Source: Buddleja alternifolia (lineage: Eukaryota; Streptophyta; Magnoliopsida; Lamiales; Scrophulariaceae). Taken from it: a stretch of DNA of 64,000 nucleotides. The stretch is from positions 1,961,001 to 2,025,000 of the forward strand of contig CM033405.1 in assembly GCA_019426215.1 (NCBI GenBank), in the 5' to 3' direction. The translations under genes were made by a program, and so were the position numbers. Of this stretch, positions 1-12,943 are shown piece by piece (positions within the stretch are counted from its first letter, which is position 1; every line of letters starts with the position of its first letter). The notes beneath the pieces were generated by a model, which searched no databases, was not told where the DNA came from, and saw only the letters and a list, made by a program, of their open reading frames with translations.

Positions 1-1
1 T

Positions 2-3000
2 CGTCGGAATTTCAGTGCGCCAACGGAGGAGTATTTGAAGCGAAATTACGCTAGCAATGAGGCTGAATACAATACCGTCATTGGCTCTCTCACTTCTCAG
101 CGAAAGTATGTATATATATATCTATATATATGTATGTATATATGTTGTTTTTATTACTATATGTTGCCTTGGATTTAGAATTTAATGGATGAAAAAGAGG
201 AGAGAAGTATTGACAACTGAATCCTGAATTTTTTACTTTTGAATGTGGTGGAGTTTCATTAATATATATACTGTTTTCATTACTGTATGTTGCCTTGGAT
301 TCAATGGAGGAAAGAGAGGAGAGAAGTATTGACAACTGAATACTGAATTTTGTACTTTTGAATGTTTTGGAGTTTCATTACTATATATATTGTTTTCATT
401 ACTATATGTTGCCTTGGATTTAGGATTGAATGGAGGAAAAAGAGGAGAGAGAAGCATTGACAGCTGAATACTGAATTTTGTACTTTAGAATGTGGTGCAG
501 TTTCATAGGGAAACATGTGGAGAAATTTTATTCGAATAGGATGTTTTCGTTGACTAAATCTAATGTACTTGAACACTTCATAGCATTTCTGTTTTAATTA
601 ACTTTGGTCTCTATGTGTGATTTGGGAAAATTAGGCATTTTCTTCTGAGGGATGTGTATGATGATATGATGCTGGATGGGGTGAAGCCAGAGAGGGACAC
701 GTTTCACTCGCTCATCGTGGGGACAATGAAAGGGTCTCGAATGCAAGATGCATTCTTTTTCCGCGACGAAATGAAATCTATGGGTTTGGTTCCTGATGTA
801 TGTTGTTTCCTACTCATCTTTCACCATTTATATAATTCATATCAACACAATTAACATCGTTATTATTGCTTGGGAAATGGGATCTTTCTATTGTTTTGTT
901 CATGAGTTGTGGCAAAATGTGTTGATGGCGTAGTTCATTCATGCTCCTCCTAGATGGGTAATTCTCGGGTGAAGTGAGACTAATGAAGCCGGGTCCACCC
1001 AACACCGTTGAATGCAGGGGTATGATGGTAAATTACCTCAATCACCCTAATCCAACGGTGTATGGTGGACCAACTCCATTGGTTCCGGTCCACCATATAA
1101 GCACCTGTACTAGAGCACTACTTTCGTGTTATGTGAGCCAATGGAATTTGCAATGGTGACATCTGCGAGGCAAATCCAATGATCACATCTGATTTGAGTT
1201 TGTGCGCTAGGAGATTGAAATGCGTCATATTTCCGTTTGCTACAAGCTACAATGAAAACTGCTGTTTATTTTTTCTCAGGCTGCTCTGTACAACTACTTG
1301 ATATCTACCTGTGGAAAGTGCATGAATTCTGATCAGGCCATTTCGGTATTTCCATCTATTGTCATTTCCTTGCTTCATGCTAGATTTATTTTATGGTGAT
1401 TGGAGAATTAGTGGAATTTTCTTTGCCTTGAACTGAAGATTCTAGACGAAATGAAGAGATCTGAAGTGAAGCCTACTGGGCAAACATACATATGTTTACT
1501 TCATGCATGTGCAGCATCTGGCAGATTGGATCGAGTGTAAGCTTAAAACTTTGGCCCTTGTTCTAATATCTTTTCTATTAGCGCCTTGAGCTAAGACAAG
1601 CTACTGCAATTGTGAGTGATTGATGGGAAGTCATACATTAATCACCTTCTTTCTGAAAAACTTGTAAATAACCATCAACGTTTACGCCTTTACTAATGCT
1701 ACTTGTAGCCACTTCCTTTTATGAAATTTAAGGCTAAGTATGGATATGTTTTTGGAGGTGTTTTTAGAAAATTCCTTGGGGAACATGCATTACGGGTATT
1801 CGTGTGAAAATGATGAAATGTTGGTTGTGTTAAGTTATATTTTAAAAAAATAGTTGGAATTAGTGAAATGTGTGAAATCAAATGCAATTTGTTGATGTAT
1901 GATGTGTAAAATGTTTGAGTTAGTTATTTTGTTAATGATTATATGTATAAAGAAATAGTATAGTAAGAAATACAAAAGAAAAAACAGTTGCAGATAGTGA
2001 GAACTGATGGATATAGGGAAAAGTAAAAGCGATGATTGGTAGGTAATTATATAGGGAAAAGTAAATTCGAATTTGGAAAAATTTGTTTTTTTTGCTTGAA
2101 AATGGTTTGCTGTTGAAATTTTTAGAAAATTGTGATCTAAAAAACAGAAAACATATCCATATATAGCCTAAACTTTTCATTTTCTTGATTGATAATGCTT
2201 CTTTTATTTTGTACGGACTGCCACCTATGAATGCTGTGACATCCTTTATATGCGTACTAACATCCGCATTGCCGCCTTTTCATTTCGCAGATATGCAATA
2301 GTTCGAGATATGACTGCTGCTGGTCTTGGTTTGAACAAATTTTGCTATGCTGGACTTATAACTGCACACAAGAATAAGAGACCTCTCACTGATGATACAG
2401 CTTCAAAGGTAATTCACAATTACATTTGTAGAATTTTATTGAAGTGATTTCTGTTCCTTTAGTATACCTGAATTCACTAATAAACATCTCGGGAATAACA
2501 CATCTTTTTTTTTTTTTCTGGAAAAGATTATTGAGCTTGTTGAGCAGTCTAAAGGATGGTCTTCGGTTGATCAATCAAAAGACATTGCCGAAAATGTTAT
2601 GATGGGCATAACTGAAGAAGAATTGTACAATCTCCCTACAGCTCAATATATTCATCGCCGCGGTGGATTCATAGGCAGACCGTTAACTGTATACCATGTT
2701 GCATTTCATGCTTGTGCTGAACTTTGCGATGTTCAGGTAACAAGCAAATGGTCGAACACTTCCATTGATAGTCTGCTAAGCTCTTATTCACCTTTTTATT
2801 TTTGCTTTCTTTGCTTGATATAAATCAGTGGAACCTTATGCCTTTTCCCAACGATTTTTGAATTTAGATACCCAGTAATTATTATAATATTACTTTTGGT
2901 TGGGATGGGAATAACAAATGACAAATTATCAATGTCTAATACCGTAAATTGTTCATAAACATCACAGTTTTAGAACATCATCTTGGCAGTAGTACCATAC

Positions 3001-4406
3001 GGTGCTCTGCTCATTCTAAGCCAGACGCGGTGGTAAAAATGTGATTTCATCTTGCTTTTTTTTCATCAACTTTACCATTTATGATATACCCTATCTTGTT
3101 AAGCATAAGTAGCTATTTACACATTTGCCTATATTGTCCCAATGGAAAGGCTATTTCATTTCTAGTAAAAAATATAGGTTACTGGTCTAAGGGTATAGAG
3201 CCTCACATACATTTGCATGTATGTAAAGTAGTTCCTCTGTTGCATATGAACTCGTATCTTGACGATGTCTTTACTCATTTAGGTTTGACTGTTTGTATCC
3301 TGGCAGGCTACTGAAAGACTTATGGAGATGTTCGAGAAGGAAGGAAGAACCCCTGATGTTTTTATTTTGATGCAAGTTATGAGGTATCTTTTGTTCGACT
3401 TATCACTATTAATGTTATATTACTTTTCAGTTTTTTCATTTATGCATGCCTTGGTGCAGAGGTCTTAGACTCTCTCTTTCCAATATTAATTTAGTATATG
3501 AGTATCTGTAGTAGTTATTCAACTATTGATAACACATAGTATAATAATTAATTGGACCTTTAATATTCTTTTAGTTAGTGTTTCTATGATAATCTTGGAT
3601 ATCTTCTTGTTGACATGGATATATTAATGTCACACAAAATACACGTTTTTGAGTTGGCCAAGAAATCTGAATATTTTTGCCGCCTCTATAATGGGCTTCT
3701 GGATCTGAAAAGATAGAGAAATTCACCAAAATCAGGACTGAGACGTTAGATAAACTAAATGAACTTTAGGAGTTATTCCATATTAGTCAGCCCATCTAAA
3801 AGAACTGAACTTTGGTGGCCTCGGTTTTCAACTACTTAAAAAATTTACTAAATATTCGTTTCAATTCTGAAACAGTTCTTAGAATGTAAGTTATCGAAGG
3901 GTCCATTTTGAAAGGAAACCTCTAAGGTAAATATTTATTATTAAGATTAAAAGAGCACAATGTAAATGCATTGACGTACATGACTAGAAGGATATTGTTG
4001 TCAGTTTCCTCATATATTTCATCATTGTTCATGATTTTCAAATATATTTAAATGTGTAGAAATGGGTTTTTAATTCATCAGAGAAAAAGGGTGAGGGAAG
4101 AAAGTTATGGTATATTTTCTTTTTATTTCTTTTTCATTTTTCTCCATGAAATGCTTGATCAAAATGAAGCTAATAAGATGCAGATGTATGTCTTCAAATT
4201 CCTATTCTTGTGCCAAAAACTCTGTTACTCCCTCATGCAGGTGCTTTCTTCATGGCGGGGACATAGACCGTGGTCTAAAAATATTTGAAGACTACATGAA
4301 TTCAAACAAAACCCCCATGGTAGAACTATATGTGGTGAGTTCTGAAACAAATATGCTTTTCTTCCCCCAAATAGTTCTGAAACAAAAGAAAATTTGCTTT
4401 TTTTTT

Positions 4407-4439
<33 letters not shown>

Positions 4440-5510
4440 ATATAATTGCATCAAGCGCTGCAGATGATTATAGAACTCTTCCCATGTTTTATAAAATTAG
4501 ACAAGATTGAGTCTGCTGTATTTGATATATTTGTGAACTTCAACCTTATTTTGTTTCATATGTATGTATACATATGTTTATTTAACTTACTTTAAACCCT
4601 TTCCTGCTTGAGTCAAACCCATTAAATTCGAGAATTGATGTAACTTTTTCCTTGCTGCAGACTCTTGCAGAAGGAGCTATGGTTGGATATACACCCCGAG
4701 GCATGCAACTTGCACAAGAGACACTGGTATGTTAAGGCCCACAAAGTGTCTTTTAATACCCACAAATCAATATAAATCGAGTGATTCTTAGGGGTCCATT
4801 GACTCCAAGCCTCAATATAATCACAACTATTCATGCACGCTGTGGACCCCACATGGTGTCACCATATCGATCTCGTTGATTGTCCTATATAAATCATTGA
4901 AATGTTTGAATAACTCTATCTAACATATTTCTCATTCATCAACCAGGTGAAAATGATTTCGAAGAACTTCTTTTTGAATTTTAAAATGGCAGACGATCTC
5001 CTCCTTGCCGCCTCTGGTGAAAAGGTAAAACCAATAAATAAATTAATTTATTTACGCCTCTGTACGCTAATTTCATCTGATTTTCACATTCTGCTGACCT
5101 TTTTCTGTCACAAATTTGTTATCTTCGGTATTCATCTTATTTACTGTTCAGACTTTGAACATTTCTATAAATTATTCTACAGACGGGTGGTTATACAACT
5201 GCAAACTTAATATGGGATATGATGCAAAATCGTAACTTGACCCCATCACTCCCTGCAGTTGAAGCATATCATAACGGTTTGAAAGTGAGTCTTTAATTTG
5301 TATTTCGATTTTTTTCGTATAGAATAATCAAATGAAATATGACATTTAAATTAATTTTATTTACTCATCCTTTATAATCCTTGTATTTTTGTTGGATTTC
5401 AGTTGAGAGAGATACCCGAGGATGATCCACGATTGTTGTTAGTTTCAAGAACTCTAAACAATCTTCGACTTAAAGTTGGGACCGGAGGTGGAGGTGGAGG
5501 TGGAAGATAG
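2..5510 (+). CDS. PPR protein, At4g35850-like, mitochondrial type (5' partial)
   Basis: Pentatricopeptide repeat protein resembling Arabidopsis At4g35850, a PPR protein annotated as mitochondrial; the family binds organellar RNA, but the target here is unknown. Visible coding exons: 2-105, 635-797, 1280-1345, 1439-1536, 2291-2408, 2527-2736, 3307-3383, 4241-4334, 4661-4726, 4947-5024, 5183-5284 and 5403-5510. All junctions are GT/AG and all phases fit, giving 427 residues to the TAG at 5508. Readable blocks include EEYLKRNYASNEAEYNTVIG, VYDDMMLDGVKPERDTFHSL, LYNYLISTCGKC and REIPEDDPRL, which match my memory of the family closely. The tail ends in a run of six glycines before the final Arg. 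The start codon and any transit peptide lie before the window. Introns hold a three-unit tandem repeat and a Tourist-like element. Gene identity is confident; the mitochondrial location is family knowledge. Confidence 0.92.
146..510. repeat. Three-unit tandem repeat (about 120 bp) in PPR intron 1
   Basis: Three diverged direct copies begin near 146, 272 and 391. Each carries ATATGTTGCCTTGGATT (Ctgt variant in unit 2), then GAGGAGAGAAGTATTGACA and GAATTTTGTACTTTTGAATG or close variants. They lie wholly in the first visible intron of the PPR gene and do not touch its splice sites. Confidence 0.85.
1732..2168. mobile_element. Tourist/PIF-Harbinger-like MITE in PPR intron 4
   Basis: A 437-bp AT-rich element flanked by TAA at 1729-1731 and 2169-2171. 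The ends are inverted: GGCTAAGTATGGATATG on the left and CATATCCATATATAGCC on the right. The three-base TAA duplication and GG...CC ends fit Tourist-like non-autonomous Harbinger elements. No coding capacity is seen. Confidence 0.75.
4407..4440. repeat. (CA)n(TA)n microsatellite in a PPR intron
   Basis: A run of ACAC repeats passes directly into TATA repeats within the intron after the exon at 4241-4334. Confidence 0.9.
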
Positions 5511-6631
5511 AGAGAGGATGATTTTTCATTTGTTCGATTAACACTCAGCGGAAATGAGTAATTGTTTTTACGCTATATTTATCAAAATCATTATCATCTT
5601 TTTTTTTTTCTTTCTCTTTTTTAGTTTGAATAATTTCTAGATTAAGAGCTTCATTGTTATTTAAATGGAGAAAGGCTCAATTTTGTTGGAAGTTTTTAGT
5701 CAAGTTATTGGCAGTCTAGGTCTAGAATGAAGATGCAGTATTTCCTCAAATACCAAATTGATCAAATCATCTATTTTGGTTTGGTGTTTCATTTTGAATT
5801 TTATATTATTGAATCATAATTTCAATTTTGTGTTTCATCTCGTGTTTCATATTATATATGAATTTCACGTGTATAAAATATTTTCTGGCTATACTACACA
5901 TGGTTTATATGAATGATACTTGGCCTGTATCTGTGTAATGAAATAAAAGTGATATTTGTGGATACATTCTAGTCTTTACTCTTTAAAGCTCGATTGGATT
6001 AGATAATGAAGAGAGCAAAATAAACATGATAAGAAAATGATTTAATTTTGACATCTTTGAGGGAACTTTTGGATTTTAAATTCTAGATTTAGCCTAATGC
6101 ATATTTGGTCTCTCGCAATCCCATTGTTCAACAAAAATTGTGTGATATATTATGGCTTAGGAATGTGAATCTTAAATTTTGATGATATGTATATATGGAA
6201 CCAGATCTGGGAACTTTTGAGTGTTAAATAGGGTTGAATCCGATAAGATATTGTTTAAGTTTGTTTATTTGCTATTGGACTTCAATGTTCGTGTATGGCA
6301 TGGTTTAAATTGTTATTCAAATTGAGCTAAGATGAGTTTTGATCGAGCCGAACACGAATGAAGAGTATCTTGTATTTCCATTCACGTTTTTATCATTTTT
6401 TAGTAAATTGATCGAGTTACAAAACATATTGAACACAAAATGGTGTTCAAAGTTCAAACTTGTTCTGCTACTTGAAACAATCAAGCTCGAAGGAGTTCTA
6501 AAATATAGATCTCGAGCTTCACATTGAATAATTTAGTTCGTTTTCAGCGATTAGCCCTAAAAGATCATGACACACATGACATGTATGGTTGTGCACTAAA
6601 TTTTTAATGCTAGATAGTCTATTAAGCTTTA
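5511..6631. other. Intergenic, no gene seen
   Basis: AT-rich 3' flank of the PPR gene. Around 6229-6560 there is weak resemblance to the AAGCTCGAG-type hAT repeats found elsewhere in the window (TAGGGTTGAA start, TTAGCCCTA end), without a convincing target duplication. No coding sequence is supported. Confidence 0.6.
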
Positions 6632-7355
6632 GGGCAAAATATAAAATGTCATTGTGAACTATTTCTACTGTTAGATATATCCCCTTAAACTTTAAAAGGT
6701 ATTAAAATGACCCTTCCTAAAAATTCATGATTTATAAAAATTCTCCCATCCAAATACAACCTTACAATATCCAAGCATTATATTGACTTACCGGGTGTTT
6801 TTTTTTAATGAATTTGTCAAATTTAACTCTTCAAAATTAACAAATCATTTAAATCTTTAGTGTTAGTTAACAAATTATGGAGAATCATTATTATCATTAT
6901 TTAGATCTTGTTTAATTAAATATTATCAACTAACAAATCATTTAAATCTTATTATTTGCAAATTTATAACTTATAAAATACCAAAGTCTTTAATTTAAAT
7001 TAATAAAATTAACAAATTATTAATTAATAAATTGTAGATTTAAACTTATAAGATTTGTATCTACCAATTCTATCATACTCAATTAGTCAACTATAAGTTC
7101 TTTAATTTTATCAATTAACAAATTCTATATAAATCTTGAATGGAGTTTATAAGATTTGCAATTTCTTACAAATCTTGTAAGTTTAATAAAAAAAAAAGAA
7201 TAATCAAATAAGTTCATTTGGTGCATTAATATTGTAAGATTGTGTTTGGATGGCACGTACCATGAATTTTATAAGAGACTATTTTGGTACCTTTTAAAGT
7301 TTGGGGGTATATGTGACAGTAGGAATAGTATAGGGGGGCATTTTGTATTTAGCCC
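6632..7355. mobile_element. Inverted-repeat MITE, GGGCAAAAT type
   Basis: A 724-bp element with long imperfect inverted ends: GGGCAAAATATAAAATGTCA at the left and GGGGGCATTTTGTATTTAGCC at the right, extending inward for about 80 bp (CCCCTTAAACTTTAAAAGGT against CCTTTTAAAGTTTGGGGG). The interior is AT-rich with repeats of the type CAAATCATTTAAATC. No clean target duplication was recognised. A related element sits in intron 1 of the CCT gene near 39573-40182. Confidence 0.65.
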
Positions 7356-7394
7356 TAACTCTATATATAATTATATTTTGAAGTGTCTAACAAA

Positions 7395-7466
7395 GCCCCT
7401 ATAGCTCAGTGGTAGAGCGTCAGTCTTGTAAACTGAAGGTCTGTAGTTCGATCCTGCATGGGGGCA
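7395..7466 (+). tRNA. tRNA-Thr (anticodon UGU)
   Basis: A 72-base cloverleaf can be drawn. Acceptor stem GCCCCTA pairs with TGGGGGC and is followed by discriminator A. The D arm is GCTC/GAGC. The anticodon arm is TCAGT-CTTGTAA-ACTGA with anticodon TGT (reads ACA, Thr). The T arm is TGTAG-TTCGATC-CTGCA. Internal A and B box-like sequences (TAGCTCAGTGGTAGAGC and AGTTCGATCCT) fit a nuclear RNA polymerase III gene, and a T run follows as terminator. No intron is present and CCA is not encoded. Its sequence differs clearly from what I recall of plastid trnT genes. Confidence 0.93.
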
Positions 7467-7469
7467 TAT

Positions 7470-7480
7470 TTTTTATTTTT
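7470..7480 (+). terminator. RNA polymerase III T-run terminator
   Basis: T-rich stretch beginning three bases after the tRNA-Thr discriminator base, the usual Pol III stop signal. Confidence 0.7.
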
Positions 7481-7731
7481 TTCCACCTCAGCCAAATCCA
7501 ATTATACATCCAATTTCTCTCCCTCAAGTTCGAACCAAAAATCGTCATATCGCACTGCTTTCCAATTCTTCTCATTAAAGACGCCTTCATGCCAATATGC
7601 CATGTCTATGTTTACGGATAATTTTATGTCAGATTGAGCAAAATGTGAATTATGTGTTTATTTATGTCAACTGTAATTCTACGGTAGATTGAGTCAATTG
7701 GTCCAAGTCCAAATGTAAATTTTGGGTCTAT

Positions 7732-8030
7732 CTTTTTTTTTTGATAATTAAGAATTTATGCATTAATCAAACAGATTACAAAGTTTAGTCCAAGGACATA
7801 CAACTCCTGCCCATCAATGCAACTAGCAGATACAGCATAAAAAAAATAAGACTCAATAATGGAGGCACAGAAAAACACACGATCAACTAAACTAAAACAA
7901 TAAGTGCTAAAGTGAATGTCTAATTCTTATATATAACAAGAGACTACATCTGACAGGAGCTTCTGATCCCAAATAAATGAGGTCTCAACTTGAAAAAGAA
8001 TTAAATTTTCTGCGAGGAAGTGGGTCCAAA
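7732..8030 (-). mobile_element. Possible poly(A)-tailed retroposon fragment
   Basis: On the minus strand the region ends in a run of A (T run at 7732-7742 on the plus strand), preceded by sequence resembling the untranslated 3' end of a LINE-like element, including CTTTGTAATCTGTTTGATTA. No clear reading frame or target duplication was found, so this is a weak call. Confidence 0.4.
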
Positions 8031-8183
8031 CATTTTAATTTTATGTTAGACCAAGTCAAATGGTCCAAATATAAATTCTACTCCCATGTCCACTGTCAAT
8101 AATCCTTTTTAAAAACCCTCAAAAACCCTAATCAATCAAATTCCTTCCTCCCCAATTCCTGCAAACAAAAATTCAATTCAAAA

Positions 8184-8570
8184 ATGGTTTCTTCAACACT
8201 CCAAAAGCTCCTCCGCAATCAATCTCAATCCGCCGCTAAATTCATAACCCATTTCCGCAATCCTCATCCACTACTCACCCAAATCCCCCAAATCAACAAA
8301 CCAATTTATGAATCGCATTTTCCAAATAACCCTAAATCGGAGTATATACAACCGAATCATTCTAATTCGCATGTTTACCCGACCTTTTCGTTCGGGTTTT
8401 TTCTCGACCCGGTGGCCCCGACCTCGTTGATCCGACCCGAACCCGATGTGGAAACGACGTCGGATGATTCGCGTACGATACGAGCTGATAGTGTGAAGAA
8501 GAAGAGGAAAAAGAAGATGAACAAGCACAAGTTGAGGAAACTAAGGAAGCGTCTCCGGAGGAAAACATAG
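8184..8570 (+). CDS. Mitochondrial ribosomal small-subunit protein mS38 (COX24/AURKAIP1 C-terminal domain)
   Basis: Single-exon gene for a 128-residue protein. The last 25 or so residues are an extremely basic block (KKKRKKKMNKHKLRKLRKRL ...) that matches the mS38/COX24 C-terminal family, whose members sit in the mitochondrial small ribosomal subunit; the yeast member was first described in COX1 mRNA processing. The N-terminus (MVSSTLQKLLRNQSQSAAKF) is Ser/Gln/Arg-rich with few acids, consistent with a mitochondrial presequence. The middle is low-complexity and Pro/Asn-rich, as expected for plant members, where only the basic tail is conserved. The ATG at 8184 is the first in frame, and the TAG at 8568 follows the basic tail directly. 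Function is inferred from the tail alone. Confidence 0.8.
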   Translation: MVSSTLQKLLRNQSQSAAKFITHFRNPHPLLTQIPQINKPIYESHFPNNPKSEYIQPNHSNSHVYPTFSFGFFLDPVAPTSLIRPEPDVETTSDDSRTIRADSVKKKRKKKMNKHKLRKLRKRLRRKT

Positions 8571-11500
8571 TTTCGGTTATTTTCGCCTTTTTCGGTGAGA
8601 ATAGCATTAGACATTTACTTAATTTTGTTTATCGCGTGATTTCAATAAATTATTAGCATTTTTGTGGTGGAATATATTGGACATTTGGTGACAGAATGGA
8701 TGGGCGATTTTTGGGGATAATGTAATCCTTCTTGTTCCTTTTTGTATTTGATTTAGCTCGAATTTCGTTGGAATAATCCGACCCTAATCTAAGACCCAAA
8801 AGGGTCAAACCAGAACGCAGAAAAAATAAAGTTATGGACTGGACTTGATGAGGTCAAGCTGCTGTATCTAATTCGATGGGATGAAGTCTAAATGTAGTTC
8901 AAATTTTGATATTGGATAATATTTTTGGTGATCTCGTACTGAACGAAGCAAACTCGGTAAAACCTATAAGTAGAACGAAGTGAAATGAGTGAGTTTGATA
9001 GGTGGAATAAATGCTGGTCCCCTTCAAATGAGCTAGAGGGGGTATTTGTAGCTAGTGTCGGCCATTGTTCATGATGTGACAACTGGGCCGGTTAGATCAT
9101 TACACGTTGCCTTAATTTGATGATTAGGATTATACGGGTCGTTGGGTCAGGTAGGATCCGGGACCCGAACTGGTAATTTGTCAACACGTGGATCTTGTGG
9201 TCATATAATAAATAAATATAATTTTAAGGGTATTTTGGTCATTTGCTTTGTATAGACTATTTTTGTGCTTATCAGTATTGTTAAGCAATATATTGCAATC
9301 TGTTATCCTGGTTTGAATTGAATCGTATATAGTAAAACTATTGGCAATAGATTAGATGGACTTATTAAGTTCTTTCCTGGAGGAATTGATAAGTGAATCG
9401 GATCGTGTGGAAAGATTTATTTTTTTATCGTTTTGTACTAACTTGGTGGAGATTGTTGTGAGTTCTTTTAGCCCAGCAGATAAACAGATGTAATTGCAGG
9501 AAGGTGTGTGATGGATATGTTCTTTTCAGGTGCACTTTAAGCTTAAGAGACAGTGATGATTTATATTGATTAGAGTGAAGTTTGTTTGGCATGAATGTTA
9601 GAATGAATTTACGCTGGGGGATGTTGCTAAACATTGTTGGAGATTATTGAAAATATTTTACTCTTCAGTTATCCGGGCTACACTTTTTGTTTTTGTTTTC
9701 CAAATTTCTTGAACCTTTGCATGGATTATATCAGAAATAATTTAAGAAACTGAATTTCAAAATAATGTGCAGTGTTCATATTGCTGAATGGATTGACCAA
9801 TCCATACTCTTTGAGCAGCTCGCCATAAACTGCATCAAACACTAGCTACATCGACACAGCATCTTCGTTACTATCTGTGTTTGTTCGTATTACTAATGGG
9901 CTAAGTAGTTAATTCACAAATCAAGGTCAAAGCTTTGTCTCAGTAGTAGCAGCCGAGGCAGTGTGAAATCAATTTCAAGGATTATGTAGTTATAAGGATC
10001 TGATTGTACGAACTGAGAGTAAGATTAGTCATGACCTTCACTGAAGAGATAATTGGCTGGCTTGAAATTTTATATTGCTCTTATGGTGCTGACTGCTGCT
10101 TACCTTCCTTATTGATGAGTCCTTGCTATGAGACGATCCAGTTTGTTCAGAATATTGCTAATGTTGCTGTTTTTAGGATAAAGTAGAGGCGTTAGTTGTT
10201 AAAATCAGGTAAATGTTGGTGAAATTGTGCAAAATGACTTGTGCATTGTAGATCCTTTCTTAGGTCTGTCTTAGATTTGAACAAATAATTTTTCCCCTTT
10301 TCTCCTTGTTCCTTCACCTTTCCTTTGAATTCTATTTTATATTCTAAATCATTTACTTCTTCTTTGGTTACATATTTATGAAAAAGAGATGTCCAAACAA
10401 TCGAGCAACAGGTTGAGGTGTGTCAGTTCTGTATATGGAAAAAAAAAACGCCCTTGTTTTTCTTGAACTGTTTTTTATGACCAACATTAATAGTACTTTT
10501 AAATTTTAATGTAAATCTGTTTGTTAGTTCTAAGTTATGAATACTTATATGGTGGGCATGTGCTTTTTACAACAAATTCAAGCCCCTTCCCCCTCAAATA
10601 GTAAGTCTTACGAGGAGGAAAAGAAAACCTGAGAGGCAGAAAATGGGGGGCCTTCTGAGAACTTGTTGTGGATGAGGCAATTATGGTAGCATTAACAAGT
10701 GCAAAGTTGTAGTAATGTTAAAGCACAATTTCTTGTGAATCTTGCTGGGGACTAGAGCAACGGTTAGGCCACGTCTCTGGTAATATGGGACTTAGTATTT
10801 TGCAGTTGAAGTATGTTGCCGTTGTGGGCTACCAAAACATCAAGAGAGTTGTCTTGGGCCTCTTAATTAAATTTCGGCTTCCAAAATGTGTTCACAAAGG
10901 CCATAACATGGATAAATCTCATCACACTGTTCAAGATCATTCTCTCCATTCTATATTACATCTGATGGGTTTCTTATAACGTTTACTCGTTGAAGGTTTT
11001 GTGTCCGTATGTGTAGAGATAGTTATCTTACAACAAAATATATTTCTGGTTAGTTTTACAGAATAGAAAATCTAGCTTCTACTCATATTTTAAATAGGAC
11101 ACAAACCTGTTTTGTCTTCCTTTTGTGTGTGCTTATGGATGGGGAATCATTAGTTTCACTCTAATGTAATGCTAGATTTAAATTGCCTTATAACTTGTCT
11201 ATGAACATGTAAGCTGACTGCTGTCCAAGTCTTCTTGTTGTTACTTTTATTCCCCTTTGCTATGTGCATTTCGTCCCCGCCGTCGTCTCAAGATAGAATA
11301 GTTGACATTCCAGTTCGAAAACGTCATCTATCTTTGCAAGAGGCATTCAGTGTATAGAGTGATTGTTAGGGGTTATGGCCTTCTGGGTATAATCTTAACC
11401 GCTGTGTACGGCGGTGCATGTAAGTCCCATCGTCTGAAGGGTTGTGATTGTTCTAGGACACGAACTCAAGTCCCATAAGGGTTGTGATTGTTCTAGGACT

Positions 11501-12710
11501 GGGACTCACAAGAATACCTCGTGAGAATTATTCTCCACTAACTCCAGTTAGCACGAGCTATGATCATATCATCATTTGGAAACTACACTTTTGGGGCTTT
11601 TGCACATGCTTTCTTTTACTTTATTTATTTTTCCTTTCATTTGTTGAAATTTCAGCATCCGTACCTCCTTTTGTGCATCTAATGATCTAAAGATTGTTTG
11701 ACATAAAGAAAAGCTAAAGATGGGGACACCAACCTTTTTGCGCCCCAGCTATTTGAATTTGGTGTTGCCTTTCCTATGGACTATTGTGACATAGTCATCA
11801 AGTGAAATCAAAGTAAGGGATTGTGTTGGAATTATTCTTAGAAGGTTTTGAGATTTCAAATCGTAAACGATCAGGTATGTCAAACGCGATTGAATCCACC
11901 ATACACTGGTCATTGTGATTGGTTCGAGATTCGGAGTTTTGAAACTCCTATCGAGTTTTGGATACCATTAATTTGGTTTGAATCCACCTCACAACCACAT
12001 TTGTGATTGTTTTGGGACCGTGCTAGACAATGTATGTTGATGCCGACTTGTGAGAGGATTATTTGCATAGGTTTACAAATTTAAAATGTTCATTCATTGC
12101 AATTGCAATTCAAAGTCCAACCTCACGTTTCCAAATAGTTGATTCTTGAACCTCCATTAGATTTAAGTGGCTTTGATATTTGCTGAAATTATGATGAAGA
12201 GTAGCTTAATTTTGTTATTGTGCTTGGATTAAACATTTTTTGAAAAATATAAGAGTATCACCGTAAGGGGATTGTAGTGGTTAAAAGTTCATAACAAAAG
12301 AGTATCACTCGTTTCCTATAAAACGACCCACGATTTGAAAAATATTACTACTTCGACGTGATAAGTTTTGGGGGTTATTGTTAAGAGAGCCCCTGACTCC
12401 GACTTTGGGATGATCGTTGTTTTACATGCACATATGATTGCAACTGAATCAAAACTTGAATCACCTAAGAATAGGTCGGGGTATTTGTTAAGTTTGCTAA
12501 CATATGCAAGGTCAAAGTCAAATTTATAGATGTGAAATAGACTCTCAAGTGCAAATTCACAATTAGATCAATGACTCGAGGCGCAAAAAAAAATTATTAT
12601 TATAACTCGTCCAACATCTTCTCTCATCAGAATGAATGAACGAAATCAATATAACAAATCTTCTATTACACAATTGTTCCAAACATATTTTACATCATAC
12701 AAACGAATAA
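8571..12710. other. Long intergenic stretch without recognisable genes
   Basis: About 4.1 kb downstream of the mS38-like gene with no coding region I can support on either strand. It holds scattered copies of a short dispersed repeat (around 11375-11520 and 11870-12010) of the form GGGTTGTGATTGTTCTAGGAC, and AT-rich filler. Untranslated regions or non-coding RNAs cannot be excluded. Confidence 0.55.
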
Positions 12711-12943
12711 GAGAGTATTTGGCTGAGCTTATAAGCTATTTAAAATTTCTTATAAACTGATACGAAGTTTTTTTGGTAAAACAACTTATAATTTCTTAAA
12801 ATAAGTTGTTCGGAGTTTATAAACTGTTTAAAAAACAGTAAAAAGACTCCAACTTATTTTTTAATATTTTATAAGAAAAAGAAGTTATAAAGTCTCAAAA
12901 ATATTTTATATGCTATTTAAAATAAATTTAGTCAAACACCTTC
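12711..12943. mobile_element. Tourist-like MITE (imperfect)
   Basis: Ends are inverted: GAGAGTATTTGGCTGAGC on the left and ATTTAGTCAAACACCTTC on the right, flanked by TAA on the left and GAA on the right, a possible decayed three-base duplication. The interior is AT-rich with inner inverted segments such as ACAACTTATAATTTCTT. Confidence 0.5.

Noticed and set aside
146..510. CRISPR-like regularly spaced repeats
   Set aside because: Units are contiguous diverged tandem copies in a plant intron, with no short repeat-spacer pattern.
7395..7466. Plastid-derived tRNA insertion
   Set aside because: The acceptor stem and body differ from what I recall of plastid trnT genes, and the internal Pol III boxes and T-run terminator fit a nuclear gene.
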